The translations under genes were made by a program, and so were the position numbers. A DNA stretch of 64,000 bases. Source: TA-21 sp035620895. GTDB taxonomy: Archaea; Thermoproteota; Nitrososphaeria; Nitrososphaerales; Nitrososphaeraceae. The stretch lies in assembly GCA_035620895.1 (NCBI GenBank), contig DASPFY010000042.1, positions 1 to 64,000 of the forward strand. Direction: 5' to 3'. The notes beneath the pieces are model-generated. The model was not told the origin of the DNA and did no database searches. It saw only the letters and a program-made list of their open reading frames with translations. Position 1 is the stretch's first letter, and each line of letters begins with the position of its first letter. Shown piece after piece: positions 34,142 to 43,872 of the stretch.

Positions 34142-34888
34142 CTATGTTGTAAATGTGGATGATATTAGTAATGATGCCAAACGACAAATTTCATTGGAAG
34201 CACCAAAGACATCACCACTTACACCTCCAAAATTCTTGTAAGATATGAAATAAATAATTAGACCTATGATTACTACAATTCCTAAAGTTAGTAAACCCAT
34301 TACACCTTCTATAATGAATATCAATATTACTGTGATTACGACAGATACAATTACTCTGGGTCTTTTTTTCATCGCAATAGTAAATGGTGAACTAAAACCA
34401 GACCAAGCAGAGGTGCCAATAGATGCCTGCATTACCATGATATATTTCGCTATTACCTCTGCAGCAATAATCACATGGAACAACCTAAGGGATGATTCAA
34501 AACTTGATAGTGCAATATACAGACCTATGAAATTAATAATTAGTGCAGTAGCTCCTGCGGATCCCACTAGCGGATCTGACATTGCTTTTCGCTTGGATGC
34601 GGTATCCCCCTTTTTCATTAGCCCGTCAGCGAAATCGGCTAACGCATCAATATGATGAACACCAGTAATAATAACAAATGTTACCAATACTACAAGACTA
34701 GTGATATATTGTGGCAGGAAAGTAGAAGAAACGAATGCAACAAGTCCTACAATTACGCCTATTATTCCTCCACAAAGCGGAAAATAATGCATGTTCCTCG
34801 CAATGATATTTAAATCAAAAACATACGCCTTTGGCAATGGAATAATTGTCAAAAAAGAGAAAATAGAGACAAATTGATTAAAAAACAT
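34142..34888 (-). CDS. cobS: Adenosylcobinamide-GDP ribazoletransferase (CobS)
   Basis: 248 residues with about six membrane helices. Motifs of cobalamin synthase: FFNQFVSIFSFLTIIPLP at the start, HHIDALADFADGLMKKGD near 76-93 with metal-binding Asp residues, and FGGVSGDVFGASNEICRLA near the end. Joins ribazole to adenosylcobinamide-GDP. Overlaps the cbiB gene by 11 bp. Confidence 0.93.
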   Translation of the reverse strand: MFFNQFVSIFSFLTIIPLPKAYVFDLNIIARNMHYFPLCGGIIGVIVGLVAFVSSTFLPQYITSLVVLVTFVIITGVHHIDALADFADGLMKKGDTASKRKAMSDPLVGSAGATALIINFIGLYIALSSFESSLRLFHVIIAAEVIAKYIMVMQASIGTSAWSGFSSPFTIAMKKRPRVIVSVVITVILIFIIEGVMGLLTLGIVVIIGLIIYFISYKNFGGVSGDVFGASNEICRLASLLISSTFTT

Positions 34889-35849
34889 ACAGGAAATTCC
34901 ACCAACCGAAAATCGATAATAGTAATACTATTGGCATTGATATGAAAACAAAAAACAGGACAATGGATAATTTTAGCATTGTAAGAGCACTTTTACATTT
35001 TTCGATTGAAAGAGGCTCGATACTTGTTCCCAACTTGTAATAGCCGACTTTTTCCAGCTTCACCTTGAGGGCCCCTGCCAATGCCGACATAGGGTATCCT
35101 CCATTGAGACTAGGAGTATTATTGTGATCCTTACGCATAATCAACATGGAATTTTTCCAGTCCCCCCCAACTAACTTTGAAGAAATCACTAGCAATATTG
35201 CACATATTCGTGCTGGGACATAGTTTGAAATTGTATCTAACTTTGCTGCCATCCAACCGATATGATAATAATAACTATCAGTATAACCTATCATTGAATC
35301 AAGTGTATTGATAATCCTATAAGCAATAGCCCCTGGAGGACCGAATAATGAGAAGTAAAATAATACAGAACATATTCCATCTACCATACTCTCTCCTATC
35401 GATTCAATTATTGCTGATAATATATGTTCCATATCAAGAGTATCAGTATCCCTTCCCACAATAAGTGAAAGGTTCTTTCTTGCATTGGCCAGTTTTTTTT
35501 CTTCAAGTGCATGAATTACGGCATTTACATGTTTTTCTAAAGTCAGAATCGCCATTGTAAATTTTAGCACTAATAGTGAATATATCAACAAAGCAAATAT
35601 ACCAAATAATTTGTAGAGGATGATTGAAAAGTAATATGATCCCACTGAAATACCTACAGTAAAAAACAAGGTAAGAATAATACCCCTTAGTTTTTCCTGG
35701 TTAGGATTAATATGTTTTAATTTTGGTATAAAGTAGGTGACTAATTTTCCAAACCATGAAACAGGATGAATCTTATTCGGGGGATCGACAAGCAAAAAAC
35801 AAAGTGAAATGCCACCGGCAAGCGATAATAAAATAAATTCAGAGCTCAT
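34878..35849 (-). CDS. cbiB: Adenosylcobinamide-phosphate synthase (CbiB)
   Basis: 323 residues, several membrane helices. CbiB motifs: HPVSWFGKLVTYF near 28-40, RDTDTLDMEHILSAIIESIGESMVDGI near 132-158 and RIINTLDSMIGYTD near 180. Attaches aminopropanol phosphate to cobyric acid. It starts 3 bp after the cobQ stop. The C-terminus is hydrophobic. Confidence 0.93.
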   Translation of the reverse strand: MSSEFILLSLAGGISLCFLLVDPPNKIHPVSWFGKLVTYFIPKLKHINPNQEKLRGIILTLFFTVGISVGSYYFSIILYKLFGIFALLIYSLLVLKFTMAILTLEKHVNAVIHALEEKKLANARKNLSLIVGRDTDTLDMEHILSAIIESIGESMVDGICSVLFYFSLFGPPGAIAYRIINTLDSMIGYTDSYYYHIGWMAAKLDTISNYVPARICAILLVISSKLVGGDWKNSMLIMRKDHNNTPSLNGGYPMSALAGALKVKLEKVGYYKLGTSIEPLSIEKCKSALTMLKLSIVLFFVFISMPIVLLLSIFGWWNFLYVF

Positions 35850-35852
35850 GAT

Positions 35853-36707
35853 TTACTTCATTTTTAGAATATTTAATAGATATTTCAAGTCAGTGTTCTC
35901 CCTAAAAGTAGATGCGACGAAGTCAATCTGCTCATCTAGGTATCCCTTATTATAAGAGGGCTTCGATCTCTTTTCATCCAAAGAATCTTCATTGGGTATA
36001 TTAAATTCCGTTTTGGGAATTACACCAACGACTTTCTTCTTCGTCATCTTTTCGACAGATATAATTGCCTTATCTAGTATAGATTTCTGTCCTAGAAACT
36101 TGTTAATTATCACACCTTCTACAAACTTTCTTTGTCTGGCGGACAATAATTTTATTGTTCCAACTATCGCGGCAAAGCAGCCGCCCCGTTCAATATCTGC
36201 TACCAACAATACCTTTGAATTGGTCTTTTCTGCAAGTATCATATTTGCGATATCATAATTTGATAAGTTAATTTCTGCAGGAGATCCTGCACCTTCTATC
36301 AAGATCAAATCATTTTCATTTCTAAGACTTTCCAGATCCTGAATAACCTTAGGAAATCCTTTTTGGAGAACGAAACTGTTGTAGTAATCCTCTGCAGTCA
36401 TATTCAAATTTTTTAATCCACCTAGAATGATTTCGCTTATATTATCGCCCAAGGGTTTCAGAAGAACTGGGTTCATTCTAATATCCGGTTCTGTTCTGGC
36501 CGCCATAGCTTGAACAGCTTGTATTCTTGCCATTCTCTTTAGTGATTTTTTTTCTTTAACAAAGTGAAAGTTGGAGGTCATATTTTGAGCCTTAAAGGGG
36601 CATACCTTATATCCCATATCAGAAAATATTCTACATAGAGCTATTACCAAAGTACTCTTTCCAGCTCCTGATGAAGTACCTTGTATCATCAACAGTTTTG
36701 CTTTCAT
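35853..36707 (-). CDS. cobQ: Cobyric acid synthase, lacking the glutaminase domain
   Basis: 284 residues. The N-terminal amidation domain is complete: P-loop LLMIQGTSSGAGKSTLVIALCR, VCPFKAQNMTSNFH, ARIQAVQAMAARTEPDIRMNPVLLKP and LILIEGAGSPAEIN, all CobQ/CbiP motifs. Standard enzymes have about 480 residues with a C-terminal GATase1 domain that supplies ammonia from glutamine; here the chain ends at ILKMK, just after the linker, with no triad. The stop is followed by cbiB after 3 bp, so this is not a mis-split frame. The enzyme may use free ammonia, which would suit an ammonia oxidiser, or a separate glutaminase. Confidence 0.88.
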   Translation of the reverse strand: MKAKLLMIQGTSSGAGKSTLVIALCRIFSDMGYKVCPFKAQNMTSNFHFVKEKKSLKRMARIQAVQAMAARTEPDIRMNPVLLKPLGDNISEIILGGLKNLNMTAEDYYNSFVLQKGFPKVIQDLESLRNENDLILIEGAGSPAEINLSNYDIANMILAEKTNSKVLLVADIERGGCFAAIVGTIKLLSARQRKFVEGVIINKFLGQKSILDKAIISVEKMTKKKVVGVIPKTEFNIPNEDSLDEKRSKPSYNKGYLDEQIDFVASTFRENTDLKYLLNILKMK

Positions 36708-37771
36708 TTATCAAGGGACTCCAATGAATCAAGTAGCACTAAATTTTCACTGCGAGTCCTTACTGCGACCCTAATATACTTGTCATTCATTCCTCTGAAA
36801 TCACTACAATCGCGAACAAGGATCCCATTTTTTTCTAGAAGTAAATCTCTGATTTGTTTCGAACGACCATTGCGCAGCCTGATCAGGTAGAAATTTACAT
36901 CTGATTCAAGTGCTGAAAACGAGCTTAGCTTATCATTTATACTAGCATACATGAATTCCCGTTCAGTTTTTATGATTTTTCTTGCCCTTCTGATATGAGA
37001 TAAATTTTCTAATGCGGTAACTCCTGCCATCTGGGCTAATCCATTTATATTCCAAGTTATCTTATTGTTCGATATTTTTTTCCCGATACTTGGATGTGAA
37101 ACACAATAACCCAATCTTAATCCTGCAAGGCCAAATGATTTTGTCAACGAACGTAAAACTACTACATTTTGAAATTCATTAATTTTGTCGATAAAAGTCC
37201 TTGGATGTTTTGTCTCATCGACAAACTCAATGAAACTTTCATCTATGAGTATCTTTATTGACCGATCTATTTTTTTTACTAATTTTTCTATTAAATCGTA
37301 AGAAAAAAGTCCTGTTGGATTGTTTGGATTGCATAGGAAAATCGCATCAGAATTCTTAGATTTTACCAATATTCTATCTACATCTAGTTTCCATTCCTTA
37401 AGTGGTACATGCTTAATTTTAGCACCCATTTTTCTTGAAGCTAATTCGTACTCACAGAACGTTGGATATGGTATAACCACTTGATTCCTAACAAATGATC
37501 GCACAAAGTTGTAAATTAATTCGGTTGCTCCGTTACCTATGTTTAATGACTCGTATGATACCACACCATCCAAATAGTCGATAATTTTTTTTTTTAGAAT
37601 TGTGTTTTCATCATCTGGATAAATTGATGATAACTTTAGTAAATTTTTTCTAATGACATTCAAAACATTACTTGAAATTCCTATTGGATTAATATTTGAG
37701 CTGAAATCAACTCTTACTAACCTTGGACTTACAGTATAAACTCCACCATGAGAACAAGAATATTGTATCAT
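36704..37771 (-). CDS. cobD: L-threonine-O-3-phosphate decarboxylase (CobD, aminotransferase-fold)
   Basis: 355 residues. The start (SCSHGGVYTVSPRL, then VDFSSNINPIG) follows the CobD pattern HGG...DFSxNINPxG. PLP-binding lysine in LRSLTKSFGLAGLRLGY near 215. Makes aminopropanol phosphate, used by CbiB. Histidinol-phosphate aminotransferase is the alternative, but the start and the cobalamin operon favour CobD. Overlaps cobQ by 4 bp; first gene of the five-gene operon. Confidence 0.88.
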   Translation of the reverse strand: MIQYSCSHGGVYTVSPRLVRVDFSSNINPIGISSNVLNVIRKNLLKLSSIYPDDENTILKKKIIDYLDGVVSYESLNIGNGATELIYNFVRSFVRNQVVIPYPTFCEYELASRKMGAKIKHVPLKEWKLDVDRILVKSKNSDAIFLCNPNNPTGLFSYDLIEKLVKKIDRSIKILIDESFIEFVDETKHPRTFIDKINEFQNVVVLRSLTKSFGLAGLRLGYCVSHPSIGKKISNNKITWNINGLAQMAGVTALENLSHIRRARKIIKTEREFMYASINDKLSSFSALESDVNFYLIRLRNGRSKQIRDLLLEKNGILVRDCSDFRGMNDKYIRVAVRTRSENLVLLDSLESLDK

Positions 37772-37863
37772 CTAAGTTCCATGAGTTCCAATATAACATA
37801 GATGGATAATATTATGTTTTTTCTGTAAACGAATATTAGTTGCATTTTGAATAACGCCCCTTA

Positions 37864-38940
37864 ATGTTAAAAGTAGCAGTAATAGGTGCGACAGGCGCTG
37901 TGGGACAAGAATTTGTTATTGGGCTAAATAAACATCCATGGTTTGAGCTGGTACAAATCGCGTCATCAGAGAGATCGGCTGGAAAAAAATACATAGACGC
38001 ACTCAGGGACCCATCTTCTTCACTCCTCAAATGGCACAATAAGGAAAATATTCCCGAAAGTGTTAGAGATATGGTCTTAAATAGAGTAGAGGAGATAGAC
38101 CCGAAGAAAGTGGACCTAATATTTACCGCTCTTGAATCAGAAGATGCAAAAATCATTGAACCAAAAATGGCATCACAAGTCCCCGTAATAAGTACGGCCG
38201 CCGCATTTAGATACGAAGATGATGTCCCCATACTGATTCCCGGAATTAATGATGAACATTGTGAAATGTTGAATATTCAGAAAAAGAATAGGAAATGGAA
38301 CGGCTTTATTGCGCCATTGCCTAACTGTACGACAACTGGTATGGCCATAACGCTCAAGCCATTAATGGACGAAATGGGTTTGGAAAGCGTTTTTATGACT
38401 TCTATGCAGGCTCTGTCTGGAGCAGGTCGATCTCCAGGAGTGATAGCCTTAGACATCATGGATAACGTAATTCCGTATATACCGAAAGAAGAAGAAAAAG
38501 TTCAGCTCGAAACAAAAAAGATATTGGGAAAATTTAACGGTACTTCGATCATAAATGCGTCCATAAAAGTAAGCTGTACTTGCACAAGGGTACCTGTTAT
38601 GGATGGACACACTGAAACAGTATTTGCTCAACTCAAGAAAACTACATTACCGGAACAGGTAAGAGATTCAATGCTCAATTTTTCCAAATCAGTATCAATA
38701 AAGGATTTGCCCTCTGCACCAGCAGATTATATCATCGTTCATGATGATCCCACTAGACCTCAACCAAGAATTGACAGGGAGGTAAATGATGGAATGACAA
38801 CAGTTGTTGGAAGATTGCGAAAGGATACCGTATTTGAGAACGGAGTAAAATATGTGCTCCTTACACACAATGAAAAAATGGGCTCTGCAAAAGGTGCTAT
38901 ATTGTTGGCCGAGATGTTCAAGTCGAAAAAAATGATCTAA
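37864..38940 (+). CDS. asd: Aspartate-semialdehyde dehydrogenase
   Basis: 358 residues. NADP site VAVIGATGAVGQEFV, catalytic Cys in PLPNCTTTGMAITL near 157, MQALSGAGRSPG near 182, and the later HTETVFAQL histidine. Archaeal type of about 350 residues. Makes aspartate semialdehyde for threonine, methionine and lysine synthesis; threonine also feeds CobD encoded beside it. Divergent from the cobalamin operon. Confidence 0.95.
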   Translation: MLKVAVIGATGAVGQEFVIGLNKHPWFELVQIASSERSAGKKYIDALRDPSSSLLKWHNKENIPESVRDMVLNRVEEIDPKKVDLIFTALESEDAKIIEPKMASQVPVISTAAAFRYEDDVPILIPGINDEHCEMLNIQKKNRKWNGFIAPLPNCTTTGMAITLKPLMDEMGLESVFMTSMQALSGAGRSPGVIALDIMDNVIPYIPKEEEKVQLETKKILGKFNGTSIINASIKVSCTCTRVPVMDGHTETVFAQLKKTTLPEQVRDSMLNFSKSVSIKDLPSAPADYIIVHDDPTRPQPRIDREVNDGMTTVVGRLRKDTVFENGVKYVLLTHNEKMGSAKGAILLAEMFKSKKMI

Positions 38941-39025
38941 TCATGCATTATTGATAAAAAACTTAATAAAATTGAAATTAATACATTTATTAACCTCAAA
39001 ATTTACAATATAATTAGTGATTTTT

Positions 39026-39490
39026 ATGTATAAAATAGACGATTTAGATCTTAAAATTTTGGAGGAGCTCTCAAATGATGCATCTATTTCAGTTCCCAGA
39101 CTTTCAAGAAAAATCAATATCAATGCATCGGTAGTTTACAGCAGAATAAAGAGACTAGTAAAGAGGGGCATTATTAGAAAATTTACGATCTTGATGAATG
39201 ATGAAGCGCTTGGATTTAACGTGAAGGCGCTAACTGGGATAAATATGGATTCAAAATTGAGAGATAATGTCTTGACTGAATTGTTCAGGATTCCAGGCGT
39301 TACGGAAGTTTCTGAAGTTACTGGTAGATTTGATATATTAGTAACGATGAATTCTCACTCATTGGATGAGATGCATCAGCTGATATCAGAACGAGTCGGT
39401 CGCATAGAAGGGGTACAGAAGACAGAAACATTTATTGAAATGAGAAAAACAACGAGGGAAATTCCGATTCCACCAAAGGAACAGGAATGA
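39026..39490 (+). CDS. Lrp/AsnC-family transcription regulator
   Basis: 154 residues from the ATG at 39026 (MYKIDDLDLKILEELSNDA); a GTG at 39017 is an alternative. N-terminal helix-turn-helix (ISVPRLSRKININASVVYSRIKRLVKRGII) and C-terminal RAM domain (VTEVSEVTGRFDILVTMNSHS). Binds amino acids as effectors. It lies 85 bp after asd on the same strand, so it may regulate amino-acid synthesis. Confidence 0.92.
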   Translation: MYKIDDLDLKILEELSNDASISVPRLSRKININASVVYSRIKRLVKRGIIRKFTILMNDEALGFNVKALTGINMDSKLRDNVLTELFRIPGVTEVSEVTGRFDILVTMNSHSLDEMHQLISERVGRIEGVQKTETFIEMRKTTREIPIPPKEQE

Positions 39491-39717
39491 ATTTGAATTT
39501 AGCGTTACATACTAATTTGTTTACCAATTAAGGTAAACTACTATTACTGTATTGTCACATGCATTATGAATTGTAAGGTAAAAAAATATCCTGCGAAAGT
39601 AAATCTGTACGGTACTAAAAGTGATATCACAACTTCAGACCTTGAATTGTGTTCCCTAGGTTAGAAATCATTACTTCAATTTAAATTAAACAATTATCCA
39701 GGATCAAAAAGTAATAA

Positions 39718-40113
39718 TCAGGTGCTTGGCTTTGTACCCAAATTTCCTGCTTGTCCTTGCCCTTGCCCCATGCGAATCATCTCATTTATCTTGTTCTCAA
39801 CTTCCTTTAAATTTTCTTTTACTCTTGTCTCCTGCTTACCCAGAACTACCAACCTAGTGTTAGCAAGATCTTTCTTTTCATCCAACTCCTTTAGCGTATC
39901 ATCCTTTTTTGCTTTAATCAATAGAGGACCAACACTCTTGTAGACTGCTTCATCCTGCTCTGACTTCTTAAGTTCCTCGGTGGCCTTTTCAATCTCTACG
40001 GATTCTGTTTCTAGTTGTTGTTTTTGTATCATAATAGCTTGCAAATTTTGCTGTAGTTGTTGTAGTCTAGCCAGCTGTTCTCTTAACCATGGTGGAATTT
40101 CTTGTTCGCTCAT
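39718..40113 (-). CDS. pfdB: Prefoldin subunit beta
   Basis: 131 residues: a coiled-coil N-terminal helix (LREQLARLQQLQQNLQAIMIQKQQLE), a beta hairpin with VYKSVGPLLIKAKKDD, and a second helix (KETRVKENLKEVENKINEMI). Length and pattern match archaeal prefoldin beta, a chaperone that hands proteins to the thermosome. Last gene of the exosome superoperon. Confidence 0.94.
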   Translation of the reverse strand: MSEQEIPPWLREQLARLQQLQQNLQAIMIQKQQLETESVEIEKATEELKKSEQDEAVYKSVGPLLIKAKKDDTLKELDEKKDLANTRLVVLGKQETRVKENLKEVENKINEMIRMGQGQGQAGNLGTKPST

Positions 40114-40153
40114 TTCTTATTACTTGACTTTACCATCATAAATCTATAGCGTT

Positions 40154-40417
40154 TTATAAATTTAGAGACATATATGATAAACTCAACAATCTGATGTAGG
40201 TGTTAACAATTGCACGTATTGATTGTAAATCATTTGCACTAATATTAAGAGAAATTACGCCATTCTTTGAGGTAATTCTTATCTTTTCAACGCCGGTCAG
40301 AAATTTAGTTTCAGGTTTTAGTGCACTGCTGATTGTATTTCCAATATTAGAAGAAATTTCAGGAGAAAGGTTGTCTAGAGTGATTCTGATTCTAATATTT
40401 ACTCTTTGTTCTTTCAA
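40154..40417 (-). CDS. pcc1: KEOPS complex subunit Pcc1
   Basis: 87 residues with the Pcc1 pattern: strands VNIRIRITLDNL and SKNGVISLNISANDLQSIRAIVNTYIRLLSL (in parts). Pcc1 dimerises the KEOPS complex that makes t6A in tRNA, the pathway also served by Sua5 at 23.4 kb. It overlaps the L37Ae gene by 26 bp and precedes prefoldin beta. Confidence 0.88.
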   Translation of the reverse strand: MKEQRVNIRIRITLDNLSPEISSNIGNTISSALKPETKFLTGVEKIRITSKNGVISLNISANDLQSIRAIVNTYIRLLSLSYMSLNL

Positions 40418-40637
40418 AGTTTACATCATATGTACCGGCAGCTACTTTGTAATTGCATTTTGAACAGTGCCAAATTCCTAGTGCTTGCCTATCAAATTTT
40501 ATTGAACCGCATTTGGGGCATCTTCTCTTTTTTTTCAAAAGCCGGTAAATCATCCCATATCGCTTTCTAACAGTAGCTCCGTATTTTACACCTAACCCTT
40601 TAAGACGAGTTATTTTGTGTTTACTCCTACTAACCAA
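40392..40637 (-). CDS. rpl37ae: 50S ribosomal protein L37Ae
   Basis: 81 residues. Zinc ribbon CPKCG near 38 and CSKCN near 58, RLKGLGVKYGATVRKRYG at the start, and AGTYDV at the end, all L37Ae (L43e). Between rrp42 and pcc1 with small overlaps, the conserved archaeal order. Confidence 0.96.
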   Translation of the reverse strand: MVSRSKHKITRLKGLGVKYGATVRKRYGMIYRLLKKKRRCPKCGSIKFDRQALGIWHCSKCNYKVAAGTYDVNFERTKSKY

Positions 40638-41454
40638 CGTTTATCAATCCCTTTAGGATACCTCTAATTTCTTCTCCTTTGATTCTTGCTTTATCGGCAA
40701 TATTCTTAACTTCATCTACTGAAAAGTTCCCTTTAAGTCCCTTTTGCATTGCAACAATTGAACCTTTTGAATTTGTAGTAATTGTAAGTCTAGCATCCAT
40801 ACAAGCTTCTTCCTCAGTATTTGGATCTGAGAGCAAGTAATCTCCGATTTTAACCGTAGTAACAGATACAGGTATAGTAGTTATAGGAGGTTCTTGAGTT
40901 TTTCCTGTTTCTACTACTTTGTCATCCTTAATTTCAAAAACAGGTAGTTTACAACTAGCTAGCGCTGATACTACAGCATAAGATGCCGCATCGAAAAGGT
41001 TGCCATCTACGTTGATGATACTACAATCAACAAAAATGGTATATACAATTTTTCCTGGAACCAAAACTAACTTGCTTAGATCTAACATTTCAGATTCCCT
41101 CACTCCTCTATCAACCACTCGAGCAAGTTCAATTGTTTCTTCATCAGGCGGACCTGGTTCTACATGTGGTGATGCAATTGGGAGTACTTCAGCAGTAATT
41201 ATCAGAGCTCCACTATTTTCCAATCCTTCAAAAGGTTCACCAGTTTCCACCTTTACTCCTGCTACAACTTCTGTGTTACCTAACTTCACCCAAGCCGATC
41301 CGCTTGCCTTTTTGATAACGTTTAATTCAATTTCAATAGGCCTTATTTCATTTAAACCTCTTTCGTCTAGTCTTTTCCCTGCTGAAATTGATTCTCGCAT
41401 CTGTTTTTTGCGGAGGTTTTCCACAATTACTGTAGATTTTTTTGACAGACTCAT
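40630..41454 (-). CDS. rrp42: Exosome subunit Rrp42
   Basis: 274 residues, RNase PH fold. LDERGLNEIRPIEIELNVIKKASGSAWVKLGNTEV near the start (parts), GPPDEETIELARVVDRGVRES and FVDCSIINVDGNLFDAASYAVVSAL. Rrp42 lacks its own catalysis and forms the hexameric ring with Rrp41. Its N-terminus overlaps the rrp41 stop by 4 bp. Confidence 0.95.
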   Translation of the reverse strand: MSLSKKSTVIVENLRKKQMRESISAGKRLDERGLNEIRPIEIELNVIKKASGSAWVKLGNTEVVAGVKVETGEPFEGLENSGALIITAEVLPIASPHVEPGPPDEETIELARVVDRGVRESEMLDLSKLVLVPGKIVYTIFVDCSIINVDGNLFDAASYAVVSALASCKLPVFEIKDDKVVETGKTQEPPITTIPVSVTTVKIGDYLLSDPNTEEEACMDARLTITTNSKGSIVAMQKGLKGNFSVDEVKNIADKARIKGEEIRGILKGLINVG

Positions 41455-42188
41455 TCTTCTTTCAATCCCTTTTCATTGCCAAAATACTTTTCCATTAAAG
41501 AGGAACGTTGTATTTCATATACTTTCAAGCAACCACGTATTGCTTCATCCAAACAAGTATTAAATTCATTTGAATTCAACTCTCCATCAAGTTGCAGAAG
41601 TGTTATTTTCTTTAGATTTGGCATGTATGCCACTGGCATGTCAGCTCCTCCCTCTTTGTCTTCAGTATCATTAATATCAATCACTATTTTATCATCTACC
41701 TTTCCAGCCGCACATGCTGAAACCATATCACGCATATTTATTCCTGCGTCTGCGAGAGCAACAGAAGCAGCAGAAATGCCTGCACACCGTGAACCACCGT
41801 CTGCTTGTAAGACTTCAATGAAAATATCAATTGCAGCACGAGGATAATCCTCAAGTATCAGAGCAGGTTCGAGAGCTTCTCGAATAACTTTAGATATTTC
41901 AGTTTCCCTTCTAGAGGGCGCAGGACTCTTGCGAGTATCTGTTGAAAACGGAGACATGTGGTATCTGCATCTTACAACGCAGCGGTCAGATAATGCCATA
42001 TGTTTTGGATGAACCTCTCTTGGACCATAGACGGCCGCAATAATCTTATTTTTGCCGAACTCAATTAGAGCAGAACCGTCCGCATTCTTTATAATGCCAA
42101 CATTAATTTTTACTTCTCTTAATTCATCAATGATCCTACCATCGCTTCTTCTCCCGCTTTCATCTATGAGGCTTCTACTTTGTACCAT
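41451..42188 (-). CDS. rrp41: Exosome catalytic subunit Rrp41
   Basis: 245 residues. RNase PH features: RSDGRIIDELREVKINVG, SRRETEISKVIREALEPAL, ADGGSRCAGISAASVALADAGI and EDKEGGADMPVAYMP with the metal-binding Asp. It degrades RNA 3' to 5' with phosphate. Overlaps the rrp4 gene by 14 bp and rrp42 by 4 bp. Confidence 0.96.
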   Translation of the reverse strand: MVQSRSLIDESGRRSDGRIIDELREVKINVGIIKNADGSALIEFGKNKIIAAVYGPREVHPKHMALSDRCVVRCRYHMSPFSTDTRKSPAPSRRETEISKVIREALEPALILEDYPRAAIDIFIEVLQADGGSRCAGISAASVALADAGINMRDMVSACAAGKVDDKIVIDINDTEDKEGGADMPVAYMPNLKKITLLQLDGELNSNEFNTCLDEAIRGCLKVYEIQRSSLMEKYFGNEKGLKEE

Positions 42189-42978
42189 TTGAATTAATCA
42201 CTCCGATTTCTTTATCATTGTTGTTCGAAATAACTCTATCACCATTAATCATTGCCGCATCATTTACCTCGTTATTCTGAGTATCATCACCCTCAATCTC
42301 AGAGTCGGGCACATTCAATAATTGCTTAACCCTCTGCGTAAGGTTTGAAGTATGTGCTTCTATTTCTACTATGTGGATTGCATTGATGGCAAGAGTAATT
42401 CCTTCCTTGTCTTTTCCTGATACTACAATAATTCCATTTTGGCCTATGGTTATCCTCGTAGAACTTGCCTTTTCGATTGTTTGGATCATGGATCCTCTCT
42501 TTCCTATAAGTCTTGGAACGCGGGTTGGTGATATTTTTATCAATTCACCTGTAGGTATTTTTCCCAAGTCTTTATCTTGAATAGTAAGGATTGGATCCCT
42601 TGTCCTATCAAAAATCGCAATTCTAGCGACAATAACATCTCCAGATGATAATTGACGTCCCATGTCATCGTGCGCTGGTGAAAAGTCTCTTCCAAATAAG
42701 TCTTGAGCAGGTAAATGGGCAGCAAAGCATGAATTAATATCCACCGACCAAGAGAGAGATGAATGGTCTAGTATTTTACCTATGACAATATCATTTGCTC
42801 GTGGGAAATAAATCCCGGATAATGGAATTACTTTGGCACCATCCTTGGATGATTCTGTAATTCCAATTCGAGTTGCCACAATTGAATTTCCAATCTTAAA
42901 TACATTAACCAACGGTCTCAAATTACCTTCAGCCACAATATCACCAGGAATAACATATTTTCTTTTAACTTCCTGCAC
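42175..42978 (-). CDS. rrp4: Exosome RNA-binding subunit Rrp4
   Basis: 267 residues. S1 domain about 60-135 (NDIVIGKILDHSSLSWSVDI) and KH domain about 140-195 (VPRLIGKRGSMIQTIEKASSTRITIG) identify Rrp4. An acidic Asn/Asp-rich tail of about 50 residues ends the chain. It forms the RNA-entry cap of the exosome. First of the exosome block, after SBDS. Confidence 0.94.
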   Translation of the reverse strand: MQEVKRKYVIPGDIVAEGNLRPLVNVFKIGNSIVATRIGITESSKDGAKVIPLSGIYFPRANDIVIGKILDHSSLSWSVDINSCFAAHLPAQDLFGRDFSPAHDDMGRQLSSGDVIVARIAIFDRTRDPILTIQDKDLGKIPTGELIKISPTRVPRLIGKRGSMIQTIEKASSTRITIGQNGIIVVSGKDKEGITLAINAIHIVEIEAHTSNLTQRVKQLLNVPDSEIEGDDTQNNEVNDAAMINGDRVISNNNDKEIGVINSNGTK

Positions 42979-43088
42979 AGAGTAATCCTCCTAAATAAGA
43001 ATTCAAAAATCTTTTATTCATAATTCTCCCTTTTTGGGAAGTTAGAACAGACTTATATTTTAAGTGTGGCCAATAACACAGGTCGTTC

Positions 43089-43775
43089 TTATTTTTCTGT
43101 GACCTGAGCTGAGCCCTTAGTCGCAGTACCTATCCGATCTAGAAATGAGCTCTTCATTCCGGCGTTGAGGTTAAGCACCACTTGTAGTGATCCATCCGCA
43201 AGCCACCGTTCTGATTTTATTTCACCAATATTTTTGAATACGCTGAATGATTGGCCGGAAAATTGAGCCGGTACAGTTACATTCAATTCCAATATTTCCG
43301 ACTTTAGAGGTAATACTTTTCTCAATGGTTCGATGATATTCTTGATCTGGTCATCTAACCGCTTAAAGGGATCAATGGCCAATCGGGCCTCATCAAGGAC
43401 AGCGTTAATCCTTGAGACCGGATGTGGCATGTGAGTCTTTGGGTCGACAAAGTTCTTGTTTATATACTCAACAATCTGTCTTTTCTTTTCCTCAATCATT
43501 TTTCTGCGCTGATCTGTATTCAAGTTCAAATCGCCTCTGGCCATAATCTGTTTTGCTATTTCTAATTGATCCGTCGTCTTAAATTGTTTCATTAGCTTCT
43601 CAGTTGAGCTTCGAGTGCCTTTATTAGCATCTGAATATATTTCATCTGAGATCATTATATTTGAAATATCCATCTTTTTACCAAGCTTATATTCAAGAGC
43701 AGGATCCGGTTTCACCAAAATTTCAAATTTTTCATTTCCTGCGCTTAATCTGACTATTGTAAATTTATCAACCAT
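43089..43775 (-). CDS. Ribosome assembly factor SBDS
   Basis: 228 residues. SBDS pattern: KFEILVKPDPALEYKLGK at the start, a middle helical domain around AKQIMARGDLNLNTDQRRKMIEEKKRQIVEYINKNFVDPKTHMPHPVSRI (in parts: GDLNLNTDQRRKMIEE, HMPHPVSRI) and a C-terminal ferredoxin-like domain. Acts in 60S/50S maturation. Proteasome alpha, often next in other archaea, is not beside it. Confidence 0.93.
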   Translation of the reverse strand: MVDKFTIVRLSAGNEKFEILVKPDPALEYKLGKKMDISNIMISDEIYSDANKGTRSSTEKLMKQFKTTDQLEIAKQIMARGDLNLNTDQRRKMIEEKKRQIVEYINKNFVDPKTHMPHPVSRINAVLDEARLAIDPFKRLDDQIKNIIEPLRKVLPLKSEILELNVTVPAQFSGQSFSVFKNIGEIKSERWLADGSLQVVLNLNAGMKSSFLDRIGTATKGSAQVTEK

Positions 43776-43872
43776 GTTACTCTTAATATTTGAAAATATA
43801 TAAGCCTACAATGGAGATTAACGTCTTAACTACTTTAAAGAAATAAAAAAGAAAAAAAGAAAATAGAGGTTC

